DNA of 64,000 nucleotides from Quadrisphaera sp. DSM 44207 (GTDB lineage Bacteria; Actinomycetota; Actinomycetes; Actinomycetales; Quadrisphaeraceae): positions 248,001 to 312,000 of the forward strand of contig NZ_FNKA01000002.1 of assembly GCF_900101335.1 (NCBI RefSeq), given 5' to 3'. The notes under the pieces were generated by a model. The model did no database searches. It saw only the letters and a list, made by a program, of their open reading frames with translations, and was not told where the DNA came from. Within the stretch, counting starts at the first letter, position 1, and every line of letters begins with the position of its first letter. This document shows, in pieces, positions 53,120 through 60,932 of the stretch. Position numbers and translations under genes: made by a program.

Positions 53120-54138
53120 GCGCGCCCGCCCGCCGACCCGCCCCCTCGCCCGCGCCGCGCCGGCCCGCCGACGCGGCGCCGGGGGGCCGGTCAGCGCTGC
53201 GCCCGGACGCGTCGATGACGCTGCTGCGCGAGGTCACCGAGCGGCCCCTGGACCCGGGCTACGCGGCCGCGGCCGCCGAGCGCGCGGCCCGGGCCGAGGC
53301 GGCCACCACCGGTGCCGGCGCTGGGGACGGTGCCGGCGCCGGGTGGCGCTGGTCGCGGCGGGCGGGCGGGACCGCGGCGGCGGCCGTGCTCGCCGGGCTG
53401 CTGCTGACCGCGGCGGTGCTGCAGCTGCGGGTGCCGGCCCCGGCGGGGGACCGCGCGGCGCTGCTGCAGCAGATCCAGGAGCGCACCGCGGCCGCCGACC
53501 GCGCCGCCGCGCAGGCGGAGGCCCTGCGCGCGCAGGTGGCGGCGGTGCAGGAGCGGGCGCTGGCGGGGGAGCCGGACGCCCCGCAGGCCGATCCGGGGCT
53601 GCTGGTGGCCTCGGGGTCCGCGCCCGTGACCGGCCCGGGCCTGGTGGTGACCCTGGACGACGGCCCCTCCCCGGACGGCGCGGCCTCGGACGACCCGCGC
53701 GCGCCCTCGGACGGGCTGCACCGCGTCAGCTACCTGGACCTGCAGGTGACCGCGAACGGCCTGTGGAGCGCCGGGGCGGAGGCGGTGGCGATCAACGGCG
53801 AGCGCCTGACGGGGACGACGGCCATCCGCAACGCCGGCAGCGCCGTCCTGGTCAACTTCCGCCCGCTGTCCCCGCCGTACCGGGTCGAGGCGATCGGCGA
53901 CCCGAACGCGCTCGCCGCGCGGTTCGCGCTCAGCCGGGCCAGCAGCTGGCTGACGCAGGCCCAGCGCGACGTCGGGCTCGGCGTGGCGCTGCAGGCCGCC
54001 GAGGAGCTGGACCTGCCCGCCCACCAGCAGCAGCAGCTGTCCTACGCCCGGGCACTGCCGGACGGCGTCGACGTCCCCGTCGACGTCCCCGCCGCCGAGC
54101 CCGCCGACGTCCCCGCCGCCGAGGAGGCCCTCCCGTGA
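53116..54138 (+). CDS. DUF881 family protein (copy 1)
   Basis: 340 residues from GTG 53116, overlapping the preceding stop (GTGA). A Pro/Ala-rich cytoplasmic region leads to one transmembrane helix (TAAAAVLAGLLLTAAVLQLR, about 80-100), a coiled-coil (QIQERTAAADRAAAQAEALR), then the DUF881 core (GLVVTLDDGPSPDGAA, LQVTANGLWSAGAEAVAING, YRVEAIGDPNALAARFALSR). The family (YlxW/YlxX-like) is of unknown role; the cluster with the small basic protein is conserved near cell-division loci. Tail is Pro/Ala/Val-rich. Confidence 0.88.
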   Translation: MSAPARRPAPSPAPRRPADAAPGGRSALRPDASMTLLREVTERPLDPGYAAAAAERAARAEAATTGAGAGDGAGAGWRWSRRAGGTAAAAVLAGLLLTAAVLQLRVPAPAGDRAALLQQIQERTAAADRAAAQAEALRAQVAAVQERALAGEPDAPQADPGLLVASGSAPVTGPGLVVTLDDGPSPDGAASDDPRAPSDGLHRVSYLDLQVTANGLWSAGAEAVAINGERLTGTTAIRNAGSAVLVNFRPLSPPYRVEAIGDPNALAARFALSRASSWLTQAQRDVGLGVALQAAEELDLPAHQQQQLSYARALPDGVDVPVDVPAAEPADVPAAEEALP

Positions 54139-54467
54139 TCGCCGCGCTCGGCCTGCTGGTCGGGATCGTCCTCGGGCTGCTGCTCGACCCGACGGTGCCC
54201 GCCTGGCTGCAGCCCTACCTGCCGATCGCCGTCGTCGCGGCGCTGGACGCGGTCTTCGGCGGCCTGCGGGCCCTGCTCGACGGCCTGTTCGACGACCGGG
54301 TCTTCGTCGTCTCGTTCCTGTCCAACGTCGTGGTCGCGGCCCTGATCGTCTACCTCGGCGACCAGCTGGGCGTCGGCAGCCAGCTGTCGACGGGCGTCGT
54401 CGTCGTCCTCGGCATCCGGATCTTCTCCAACGTCGCCGCGATCCGGCGGCACCTGTTCAAGGCGTGA
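54135..54467 (+). CDS. Small basic membrane protein (DUF1290)
   Basis: 110 residues from GTG 54135, overlapping the stop of the DUF881 gene. Three hydrophobic segments (VIAALGLLVGIVLGLLLDPT, PIAVVAALDAVFGGLRALLD, VVAALIVYLGDQLGVGSQLS) match the small basic protein (Sbp) family, found next to ftsZ and DUF881 genes. Function unknown; likely membrane-integral. It ends 8 bases before the second DUF881 gene. Confidence 0.93.
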   Translation: MIAALGLLVGIVLGLLLDPTVPAWLQPYLPIAVVAALDAVFGGLRALLDGLFDDRVFVVSFLSNVVVAALIVYLGDQLGVGSQLSTGVVVVLGIRIFSNVAAIRRHLFKA

Positions 54468-54474
54468 GCCGGGC

Positions 54475-55281
54475 ATGAGCGAGCACGAGCAGCGACCCCC
54501 CGCCCCGCAGGTGCGGCAGCAGGAGCAGGTGCGGCGGGGCGGTGGCCGGCACCCGTCGGCGGCCGGGCGGGCGCGGCTGCGGGCCGCCCTGCTGCCGCGC
54601 CCGACGCGGGCGCAGCTGTTCACGGGCCTGCTGTGCCTGCTGCTGGGCCTGGCCCTGGCGGTGCAGGTGCGCTCGAACACCGGGGAGGACCTGACCTCCC
54701 TGCGCCAGTCCGAGCTGATCGGCCTGCTCGACGACGCCGGGGACCGCGGGGACCGGCTGGCGCGGGAGGTGCGCGAGCTCGAGCGCACCCGCGACGAGCT
54801 GGTCAGCAGCAGCGACCAGAGCGCCGCCGCCCGCGAGCTGGCGCAGGAGCGCCTGGAGCAGCTGTCGATCCTCGCCGGCACCGCGGGCGCGACCGGGCCG
54901 GGCATCCGCCTGACCGTGGCCGGCCCGGAGGTCGACGCGGCGGTCCTGCTCGGCGCCGTGCAGGAGCTGCGCGACGCCGGCGCGGAGGCGATCCAGGTCG
55001 GGGACGTGCGCGTGGTGGCCAGCACCGCGTTCGTGGACGCCGCGGACGGCTCGGTGCTCGTCGACGGGCAGGAGCTGGACTCCCCGTTCGTCTTCCTCGC
55101 CATCGGCAGCGCGCAGACCCTGGCCTCGGCCATGGACTTCCCCGGCGGGGTGATCCCCACGGTGACCAGCGAGGGCGGCACGGCCGCCGTCGAGGAGCTC
55201 GAGGTGGTCGAGGTCTCGGCGTTGCGGGCGCCGAGCGAGCCTCAGTACGCTCGCCCGGCCGATCCCCCCTCCAGCTCGTAG
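54475..55281 (+). CDS. DUF881 family protein (copy 2)
   Basis: 268 residues from ATG 54475. One transmembrane helix (TGLLCLLLGLALAVQVRSNT, about 45-64), a short coiled-coil (REVRELERTRDELVSS) and the DUF881 core (IRLTVAGPEVDAAVLLGAVQ, ELRDAGAEAIQVGDVRVVAS, LDSPFVFLAIGSAQTLASAM) are clear. It is paralogous to copy 1 on the other side of the small basic protein gene. Gene order DUF881-sbp-DUF881 is the usual actinobacterial arrangement. Function unknown. Confidence 0.92.
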   Translation: MSEHEQRPPAPQVRQQEQVRRGGGRHPSAAGRARLRAALLPRPTRAQLFTGLLCLLLGLALAVQVRSNTGEDLTSLRQSELIGLLDDAGDRGDRLAREVRELERTRDELVSSSDQSAAARELAQERLEQLSILAGTAGATGPGIRLTVAGPEVDAAVLLGAVQELRDAGAEAIQVGDVRVVASTAFVDAADGSVLVDGQELDSPFVFLAIGSAQTLASAMDFPGGVIPTVTSEGGTAAVEELEVVEVSALRAPSEPQYARPADPPSSS

Positions 55282-55337
55282 CCCTCGCTCCGCCGCGCGC
55301 GGCACGGGCCCCGGCCTGGCTTCCCGAAGGGTCCGTG

Positions 55338-55733
55338 ATGGCCGACGTGGAGTGCCCCGAGGACCTGCGGTACACCCCGGAGCACGGGTGGGTGCGGGCC
55401 GGGCAGGGGCTGGTGCGGATCGGCATCACCGCCTACGCCGAGGGGGCGCTCGGGGACATCGTCTACGTCGCGCTGCCGCGGCTGGGCGATCGGGTCGAGG
55501 CCGGCGCGGTGTGCGGGGAGCTGGAGTCCACGACCACGGTCAGCGACCTGTACGCGCCGCTCAGCGGCGTCGTCACCGCCCGCAACGAGTCGCTGGAGGG
55601 CAGCCCGGAGCTCGTCAACTCCGACCCGTACGGGGACGGCTGGGTGCTCGAGGTGCGCCCGGACGACCCTGCGGCGGTCGAGGGCCTGCTGGACGCCGCC
55701 GGCTACCGCGCCAGCATCACCCGCGCCGGGTGA
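55338..55733 (+). CDS. gcvH: Glycine cleavage H-like protein lacking the lipoyl lysine
   Basis: 131 residues from ATG 55338 (GTG 55335 is possible). The fold and motifs are those of GcvH: RYTPEHGWVRAGQGLVRIGI, ALGDIVYVALPRLGDRVEAG and LYAPLSGVVTARNESLEGSP, ELVNSDPYGDGWVLEVRPDD. The lipoylation site that normally reads ESxKxxSD is ESTTTVSD here: Thr66 (codon ACC, 55533-55535) replaces the lysine. Without it the protein cannot carry lipoamide. It occupies the usual place before garA, so it is the locus's GcvH. Whether it has another use, or another gcvH exists elsewhere, is unknown. Confidence 0.9.
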   Translation: MADVECPEDLRYTPEHGWVRAGQGLVRIGITAYAEGALGDIVYVALPRLGDRVEAGAVCGELESTTTVSDLYAPLSGVVTARNESLEGSPELVNSDPYGDGWVLEVRPDDPAAVEGLLDAAGYRASITRAG

Positions 55734-55900
55734 TGCGGGTGAGCCGAGTCAGCCGGCACGGCGAGGGTCAGTCGGGCGGGGTCTGCACCTGAGGTCGAGG
55801 GTGAGGGCGGGTTCAGGCTGCGGTGGAGGCTGTGGGCGCCGTCCGCGACCGCTACCCTGATGATCGTCCGGGCTGCGGACCTGCGCTGCACGCCGGTGCC

Positions 55901-55930
55901 GTCGAGGTCGGTGCTGTCGAGGTCGGTGCT
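55901..55930. repeat. Two tandem 15-base repeats upstream of garA
   Basis: GTCGAGGTCGGTGCT occurs twice without a gap (55901-55915, 55916-55930), and part of a third unit follows. It lies just before the GGAGGAGGG ribosome binding site of garA. Confidence 0.7.
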
Positions 55931-55954
55931 GTCGGGTCGAGCGGAGGAGGGTCC

Positions 55955-56446
55955 GTGAGCGAGGGCGAGGAGCTGCGGCGCAGGCGCCGCGGCGCCGACC
56001 GCGAGGACGAGGGCCTGCCGGCGCGCCGCGAGGTCGCCGACACCACCATGTCGTTCCCCGCGGTCCCGGCCGCGCCCGGCGGCGAGGACCTCGAGGCGGG
56101 CCTGAGCACCGACGAGCAGCGCAGCATCGACGCCCTGCCCGAGGGCTCGGCGCTGCTCGTGGTCCAGCGGGGCCCGAACGCCGGAGCCCGCTTCCTCCTC
56201 GACGCCGACCGCACGACCGCCGGGCGCGGCCCCAGCAGCGACATCTTCCTCGACGACGTGACGGTCTCGCGCAAGCACGCGGAGTTCGTCCGCGACGGCG
56301 AGGCCTTCCGGGTGCGCGACGTCGGCAGCCTCAACGGCACCTACGTCAACCGCGACCGCGTGGACGACGTCGTCCTGCACGCCGGCGACGAGGTGCAGAT
56401 CGGCAAGTACCGCCTGACGTTCCACCCCTACCGGAAGCACCGGTGA
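55955..56446 (+). CDS. garA: FHA-domain protein GarA
   Basis: 163 residues from GTG 55955 with GGAGGAGGG upstream. The C-terminal FHA domain (LLVVQRGPNAGARFLLDADR, TTAGRGPSSDIFLDDVTVSR, KHAEFVRDGEAFRVRDVGSL, NGTYVNRDRVDD) holds the pThr-binding residues Arg, Ser and Asn. The N-terminus contains VADTTMSFPAV, matching the conserved TT region that in mycobacterial GarA is phosphorylated by PknB and PknG to control glutamate and TCA-cycle enzymes. The N-terminal 40 residues are Arg/Asp/Glu-rich. It sits between gcvH and ftsR. Confidence 0.93.
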   Translation: MSEGEELRRRRRGADREDEGLPARREVADTTMSFPAVPAAPGGEDLEAGLSTDEQRSIDALPEGSALLVVQRGPNAGARFLLDADRTTAGRGPSSDIFLDDVTVSRKHAEFVRDGEAFRVRDVGSLNGTYVNRDRVDDVVLHAGDEVQIGKYRLTFHPYRKHR

Positions 56447-56453
56447 GGCGGCG

Positions 56454-57218
56454 GTGACGGCCGGTCCTGCGGGGGACGCTGCCGCGCGCCGCCCGGTCCC
56501 CTCCCCGCTGCTGACGATCGGGGAGGTCCTGGCCGAGCTGCAGCTGGACTTCCCCGACGTCTCCCACTCCAAGCTGCGCTTCCTGGAGGAGCGGGGGCTG
56601 GTCTCCCCGCAGCGGACCCCCAGCGGGTACCGCAAGTTCAGCCCCGCGGACGTCGAGCGGCTGCGCTTCGTCCTCTCCCTCCAGCGCGACCGGTACCTGC
56701 CGCTGCGGGTGATCGGCGCCTACCTGGCGGCCGTGGACCGCGGCGCGGAGCCCCCGGCGCTGCCCGGCGGGCCGGTGCGCCCGCCGCGGCGCGTGGACGC
56801 CGCCGCGGGCGAGGGCCGCGAGGAGCAGGCGGCGCCGACGGGCGCGGCGCGCGGGCGCGCCGCCCGCGCCGACCTGGTGGCCCTCGCCGGCGGCGACGGG
56901 CGCCTGGTGGAGGCTCTGGAGGAGCACGGGCTGCTCGCGCGCAGCCCGGCGGGCACGTACCCGGCGGATGCCGCGGACGTCGTGCGCTGCGCGCGCGAGC
57001 TGGCCGAGCACGGCATCGAGCCGCGCCACCTGCGGCCGCTGCGCACCGCCGCCGAGCGCGAGGCGGCCCTGGTCGAGCAGGTGGTCAGCCCCCTGCGCCG
57101 CCAGCAGCGCGGCGGCGCAGGGGCGCGCGCGGAGGAGGTCGGGCGCGAGATCGCCGGGTCGCTGCTGCGCCTGCACGAGTCGCTGCTGCGCAGCGCCCTG
57201 GAGGGGCCGCGCGGCTAG
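56454..57218 (+). CDS. ftsR: MerR-type regulator FtsR
   Basis: 254 residues from GTG 56454. A MerR winged helix is visible at about 20-90 (TIGEVLAELQLDFPDVSHSK, LRFLEERGLVSPQRTPSGYR, KFSPADVERLRFVLSLQRDR, YLPLRVIGAYLAAVDRG). A low-complexity linker leads to a C-terminal helical domain (ALEEHGLLARSPAGTYPADA, CARELAEHGIEPRHLRPLRT). FtsR in Corynebacterium activates ftsZ; the orthologous position next to garA supports this assignment. No cysteine metal site is seen. Confidence 0.9.
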   Translation: MTAGPAGDAAARRPVPSPLLTIGEVLAELQLDFPDVSHSKLRFLEERGLVSPQRTPSGYRKFSPADVERLRFVLSLQRDRYLPLRVIGAYLAAVDRGAEPPALPGGPVRPPRRVDAAAGEGREEQAAPTGAARGRAARADLVALAGGDGRLVEALEEHGLLARSPAGTYPADAADVVRCARELAEHGIEPRHLRPLRTAAEREAALVEQVVSPLRRQQRGGAGARAEEVGREIAGSLLRLHESLLRSALEGPRG

Positions 57219-57267
57219 ATCGCCGGCGCCCGGCGCGCCCGCGCGCGGCGCGGGCTACGGTGGGGCG

Positions 57268-57774
57268 GTGCGCGAGCTCGATGTCGTGGGCGTCCGGGTG
57301 GAGATGCCCTCCAACAACCCGATCGTGCTGCTGCGTGAGCGCGGCGGCGACCGCTTCCTGCCCATCTGGATCGGCGCTCCGGAGGCCAGCGCCATCGCCT
57401 TCGCCCAGCAGGGCGTCGTCCCGCCCCGCCCGCTGACCCACGACCTGCTGCGCGACGTGATCGCCGCGGTCGGGCGCCGCCTGGTCGAGGTCCGCATCGT
57501 CGCGGTCCAGGACAACGTCTACCACGCCGAGCTGGTCCTCGACGGCGGCACGACCATCAGCTCGCGCTCCTCGGACGCGATCGCCCTGGCGCTGCGCGTG
57601 CAGTGCCCGATCCTCGGGGCCGAGTCGGTCCTGGAGGCGGGCGGCGTGCCCGTGCCGGAGGAGGACGAGGAGGAGGTCGAGAAGTTCCGCGAGTTCCTCG
57701 ACCAGGTCTCCGCGGAGGACTTCGAGGCCCCTCCGGCCGAGGGCCCGGACCAGCCCGGCACCGACCGCCCGTGA
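57268..57774 (+). CDS. Bifunctional nuclease family protein (DUF151)
   Basis: 168 residues from GTG 57268. Matches the DUF151 family: VRELDVVGVRVEMPSNNPIV, RFLPIWIGAPEASAIAFAQQ, RPLTHDLLRDVIAAVGRRLV and VQDNVYHAELVLDGGTTISS, SRSSDAIALALRVQCPILGA. Some members have RNase and DNase activity in plants; bacterial roles are unclear. The C-terminus is acidic (EEDEEEVEKFREFLDQ). It lies between ftsR and merR in the conserved garA cluster. Confidence 0.93.
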   Translation: MRELDVVGVRVEMPSNNPIVLLRERGGDRFLPIWIGAPEASAIAFAQQGVVPPRPLTHDLLRDVIAAVGRRLVEVRIVAVQDNVYHAELVLDGGTTISSRSSDAIALALRVQCPILGAESVLEAGGVPVPEEDEEEVEKFREFLDQVSAEDFEAPPAEGPDQPGTDRP

Positions 57775-57800
57775 GGGCCTTCTCCAGCTGTACCTGACCT

Positions 57801-57815
57801 TCGACCTCAGGTCGA
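57801..57815. promoter_or_regulatory. Perfect palindrome upstream of the second merR gene
   Basis: TCGACCTCAGGTCGA is a perfect odd-length palindrome in the 5' region of the merR gene, about 45 bases before its -35 box. A related ACCTGAGGTCGAG lies before garA at about 55786-55799. It may be a MerR operator; not proven. Confidence 0.5.
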
Positions 57816-57859
57816 GACACGCCGGGAGCGACACGCCCGATCGGCTCCGGCGGGGCGCA

Positions 57860-57888
57860 TTGACGCTGGTCGTGCGCGGCCGTACGGT
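57860..57888 (+). promoter_or_regulatory. SigA-type promoter of the second merR gene
   Basis: TTGACG (57860-57865) and TACGGT (57883-57888) are separated by 17 bases. The start would lie near 57895, with a leader of about 90 bases that contains a strong hairpin. Confidence 0.6.
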
Positions 57889-57920
57889 CGAGCTCGAACG
57901 ACCTCCCGGTGGTGCCGGCG

Positions 57921-57948
57921 GTGCCGGCTCCACCTGCGGAGCCGGCAC
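57921..57948 (+). other. Stem-loop in the merR 5' leader
   Basis: GTGCCGGCTCC (57921-57931) pairs perfectly with GGAGCCGGCAC (57938-57948) around ACCTGC, between the promoter and the ribosome binding site. An attenuator or RNA-stability role is possible. Confidence 0.5.
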
Positions 57949-57985
57949 GGCAGCCGGCCCGGGGGGCGGGGAGAGGGAGGTCAGC

Positions 57986-58558
57986 GTGAGCGGCACGGGC
58001 GACGGCGGAGGCCTCCGGGGGGCGACCGCGGCGGCGCAGGGGCTGCTGTTCGCCGACGACCGGCCGGCGCTGGACGAGGAGGTCGGCTACCGGGGCCCCA
58101 CCGCCTGCAAGGCGGCGGGCATCACCTACCGCCAGCTGGACTACTGGGCCCGCACCGGCCTGGTGGAGCCCAGCGTGCGGGCGGCCACCGGCTCGGGCAC
58201 GCAGCGCCTGTACGGCTTCCGCGACATCCTCGTGCTCAAGGTCGTCAAGCGGCTGCTGGACACCGGGGTCTCCCTGCAGCAGATCCGCAGCGCCGTCGCA
58301 CACCTGCGCGAGCGCGGCGTGGAGGACCTGGCGCGGATCACGCTGATGAGCGACGGCGCCAGCGTGTACGAGTGCACCTCCGCCGACGAGGTCGTCGACC
58401 TCGTCCAGGGCGGGCAGGGCGTGTTCGGGATCGCCGTCGGCCGGGTGTGGAGCGAGGTCGAGGGCGCCCTGGCGTCCCTGCCGAGCGAGCGCGCCGACGA
58501 CGCCTCCGACCTCCCCGACGAGCTGGCCGCCCGCCGCGCCGCGCGCCGCACCGGCTGA
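57986..58558 (+). CDS. MerR-family regulator (second copy in garA cluster)
   Basis: 190 residues from GTG 57986 with GGGAGG upstream; upstream starts exist in frame from 57860. The winged helix is YRGPTACKAAGITYRQLDYW, ARTGLVEPSVRAATGSGTQR, LYGFRDILVLKVVKRLLDTG and VSLQQIRSAVAHLRERGVED. Domain at the C-terminus (GASVYECTSADEVVDLVQGG, QGVFGIAVGRVWSEVEGALA) is compact. Orthologues (Rv1830/McdR type) act in cell-division or cell-size control in mycobacteria. The gene has its own promoter and a terminator follows. Confidence 0.9.
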   Translation: MSGTGDGGGLRGATAAAQGLLFADDRPALDEEVGYRGPTACKAAGITYRQLDYWARTGLVEPSVRAATGSGTQRLYGFRDILVLKVVKRLLDTGVSLQQIRSAVAHLRERGVEDLARITLMSDGASVYECTSADEVVDLVQGGQGVFGIAVGRVWSEVEGALASLPSERADDASDLPDELAARRAARRTG

Positions 58559-58566
58559 CCCCTCCC

Positions 58567-58610
58567 GCGTGCGCACCCCGTCGTCCTGCAGGACGACGGG
58601 GTGCGCACGC
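58567..58610. terminator. Terminator after merR
   Basis: A perfect 44-base palindrome (arms 22 bases, centre TGCA) begins 8 bases after the merR stop. Confidence 0.85.
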
Positions 58611-58687
58611 GTGCGCCCTCGCCTAGCGTCGGGCGGGGCCGGGGTTCCGGCGGGTGGTCCGGCGGCAGCGGGAGGACGCGGGTGCTC

Positions 58688-58999
58688 TCAGCGGCCGGTG
58701 CGCACCACCTTGTGCGAGCCGTCGCAGAACGGCGCGATGCCGGTGGCGCCGCAGCGGCACAGGGCCATCGTGCGGCGGCGCTGCTCGAGCGGCCGGCCGT
58801 CGGCGCCGGCGACGACGACCGGGCCGCGCACGAGCAGCGGCCCGTCGGGGCAGACGGTGATGCTGACCTCCGGCGGCACCGCACCGGCGGTGGCACCGGC
58901 GGTCGTCGCAGCGCCGTTCCTACCGGCGTCACCATCGGCGTCGCCGGTGGGAACGGCGCGGGGGTCGTGCGGTTCGTGCGGGTCGTGCGTGGTGGGCAT
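58688..58999 (-). CDS. CDGSH iron-sulfur domain protein
   Basis: 103 residues from ATG 58999. The C-terminal motif CRCGATGIAPFCDGSHKVVR supplies the 3Cys-1His ligands of the CDGSH [2Fe-2S] cluster. The N-terminus is Pro/His/Asp/Gly-rich and disordered; the middle (EVSITVCPDGPLLVRGPVVV) matches the other conserved part. Divergent from the heme-oxygenase-like gene with 158 bases between; such pairs recur in actinobacteria. Redox or iron-sulfur transfer role is family knowledge. Confidence 0.92.
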   Translation of the reverse strand: MPTTHDPHEPHDPRAVPTGDADGDAGRNGAATTAGATAGAVPPEVSITVCPDGPLLVRGPVVVAGADGRPLEQRRRTMALCRCGATGIAPFCDGSHKVVRTGR

Positions 59000-59035
59000 G
59001 GCACCTGCCTACCCGCTGGCGGCGCCCCGCGCGAG

Positions 59036-59119
59036 GCGGTGCCCGCAGCGGTGCCCGCGGCGCTGGCCGCGGCGCTGCCCGAGGTGGTACCCGCGGTGGT
59101 ACCCGCGGTGGTGCTGCGG
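59036..59119. repeat. Seven degenerate 12-base repeats between divergent genes
   Basis: Consensus GCGGTGCCCGCG, seven units in a row with drift (two identical GTGGTACCCGCG at 59084-59107). They fill most of the divergent promoter region. In one plus-strand frame they would give AVPA-type repeats leading to a stop at 59161, but no start precedes them convincingly. Confidence 0.7.
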
Positions 59120-59157
59120 CCCGGTCAGGACGAGGACATCGAGGAGGACGGACGAGG

Positions 59158-60285
59158 ATGAGCGTGCAGGCTCCGGAGGCGGCGCGGGTGCGCCTGCCGC
59201 AGGCCCGCGGGGACGTCAGCGAGGCGCTGCTGCGCCTGGTCGCGGGGCAGGGGGCGACGGCCGCGGACGTGGTGGCCGCCGCCCGCGCCGTGGCGCCCGG
59301 GCGGGAGGCGGCGCAGGTGCTCGGCGACGAGGACCTGCAGCTGGCGCTGTGGCTGCTGTACGAAGCGCACTACCGCGGCGCGGGCGGGCTGCTGGACCGC
59401 TGGGAGTGGGACCTGGAGCTGCTGGGCGCGCGCGCGGTGCTCGAGGAGCACCTGGAGGCGGCGCTGCGGGAGCTGGTGCAGGCGCCGGACGTGGCGCCCG
59501 GGGACGTCGCCGAGGCCCTGTTCGAGCTCACCGCGCCGGACGGCAAGCCGGGCCTGGCCGCGTTCATGGCGCGCCGGGCGACGCTGGATCAGTGGCGCGA
59601 GTGGTTCGTGCACCGCAGCGTCTACCAGCTCAACGAGGCCGATCCGCACACGTGGGCGATCCCGCGCCTGTCCGGAGCGCCGAAGGCGGCGCTGGTGGAG
59701 GTGCAGGCCGACGAGTACGGCGGCGGGTCGCCCGAGCGGATGCACTCGGCGCTGTTCGCGCGCAGCATGCGCGGCGTCGGGCTCGTGGACGACTACACCG
59801 AGCACCTGGACTCCGTGCCGGCGCTCAGCCTCGCGGTGGTCAACACCGTCACCTTCTTCGGGCTGCACCGGCGCCTGCTCGGCGCCGTCGTGGGCCACCT
59901 GGCCGGGTACGAGATGACCTCCTCGCTGCCGCACCGCCTGTACGGCAACGGCCTGCGCCGCCTCGGCTTCGACAAGGACGTGACGTGGTTCTTCGACGAG
60001 CACGTGGAGGCCGACGCCGTGCACGAGCAGATCGTCGGGCGCGACCTGGCCGCCGGCCTGGCCGCGCAGGAGCCGTGGCGCACCGGGGACATCATGTTCG
60101 GCGCGGCGGCGGGCCTGGCGGTGGCCGACCTGGCCGGTGCGCACTTCCTGAGCTGCTGGGAGGCGGGTCGCTCGTCCCTGCGCGCGCCCCTGACGGCGCT
60201 GCTGGACACCGCGCAGGGCGCCGCGGACGGCGGCGCGCAGCACACCGCGCAGGGCGCGGAGGAGGGCACCGCGCTGGCCGGCTGA
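59158..60285 (+). CDS. Iron-containing redox enzyme (heme-oxygenase-like fold)
   Basis: 375 residues from ATG 59158 (GAGGA upstream). Helical segments carry the metal-binding candidates of the heme-oxygenase-like diiron superfamily: LLYEAHYRGAGGLLDRWEWD, VHRSVYQLNEADPHTWAIPR, ALVEVQADEYGGGSPERMHS and FDEHVEADAVHEQIVGRDLA. His and Glu/Asp residues in the VEVQADEYG and EHVEADAVHE motifs are typical ligands. Substrate unknown; genes of this type sit next to CDGSH genes. C-terminal tail Ala/Gly/Gln-rich with an inverted repeat following. Confidence 0.8.
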   Translation: MSVQAPEAARVRLPQARGDVSEALLRLVAGQGATAADVVAAARAVAPGREAAQVLGDEDLQLALWLLYEAHYRGAGGLLDRWEWDLELLGARAVLEEHLEAALRELVQAPDVAPGDVAEALFELTAPDGKPGLAAFMARRATLDQWREWFVHRSVYQLNEADPHTWAIPRLSGAPKAALVEVQADEYGGGSPERMHSALFARSMRGVGLVDDYTEHLDSVPALSLAVVNTVTFFGLHRRLLGAVVGHLAGYEMTSSLPHRLYGNGLRRLGFDKDVTWFFDEHVEADAVHEQIVGRDLAAGLAAQEPWRTGDIMFGAAAGLAVADLAGAHFLSCWEAGRSSLRAPLTALLDTAQGAADGGAQHTAQGAEEGTALAG

Positions 60286-60288
60286 GCG

Positions 60289-60330
60289 CCAGGAGCGCGC
60301 CGGGCTCAGGTGCGCCCGGCGCGCTCCTGG
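60289..60330. terminator. Bidirectional hairpin between convergent genes
   Basis: 17-base arms (60289-60305 and 60314-60330) around TCAGGTGC lie right after the redox enzyme stop and overlap the last codons of the minus-strand HAD gene. Confidence 0.8.
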
Positions 60331-60857
60331 GCGGCGTGCACCTCGGGTTCGCGCGGCTGCCAGTCCGCGTGCACCACCGCGCCCACCAGCCCCGGCTCGG
60401 CGCGCACCGCCGCCACGACGTCCGGGTCGTCGTCGACGAGCACCGCCGCGGCGGCGGTGCGGGCCAGGGCGCGCAGGGCGGCGACCTTGACCACCCGGGC
60501 GGGGCGCCGGTCGCCGTCGGCGCGCAGCAGCACCGGCCCGGTGGGCGCGCCGACGCGGCGCAGCCACGCCTCGGTGGCCGCGCGGGTGCGCTCCGGGCGC
60601 CCGGACAGGTACACCACCACCGCCCCGTCCGCGACCGCCCGGTGCGCGAGCGCGAGACCCTGGCGGTGCACCGGGTCGTGCGCCGCGGCGGCGAAGAAGG
60701 CGTTCCAGTCCTTCGGGCGCCGGCGCAGGTGGTGGCTGCGGTGGCGGGTGTCGGCGAGCACGCCGTCCAGGTCCAGCACCACCACGGGGACCACCGGGGA
60801 CTCGCTCGCGGGCGCGCCGGTGGCAGGATCGGGCGCGGCGGAGGTCGGGGTGCTCAC
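60306..60857 (-). CDS. HAD-superfamily phosphatase
   Basis: 183 residues from GTG 60857 (VSTPTSAAPDPATGAPAS). The open frame extends upstream to 60944 but that start would overlap the divergent ligase. Motif I is VVVLDLDGVLADTRHRSHHL, motif II is VVVYLSGRPERTRAATEAWL, and a Lys (VVKVAALRAL) and DDDPDVVAAV follow. The layout resembles polynucleotide-kinase-type 3'-phosphatases and acid phosphatases in HAD group C; substrate not determined. Ends in HAAQERAGRT inside the shared hairpin. Confidence 0.8.
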   Translation of the reverse strand: MSTPTSAAPDPATGAPASESPVVPVVVLDLDGVLADTRHRSHHLRRRPKDWNAFFAAAAHDPVHRQGLALAHRAVADGAVVVYLSGRPERTRAATEAWLRRVGAPTGPVLLRADGDRRPARVVKVAALRALARTAAAAVLVDDDPDVVAAVRAEPGLVGAVVHADWQPREPEVHAAQERAGRT

Positions 60858-60932
60858 CCGCGCGACGCTAGGCGCCCGGACGTCGGTGCGCACCGGTGGA
60901 GGCCCGGGGGCCTCCGGTGACGAGGGGGTCTC

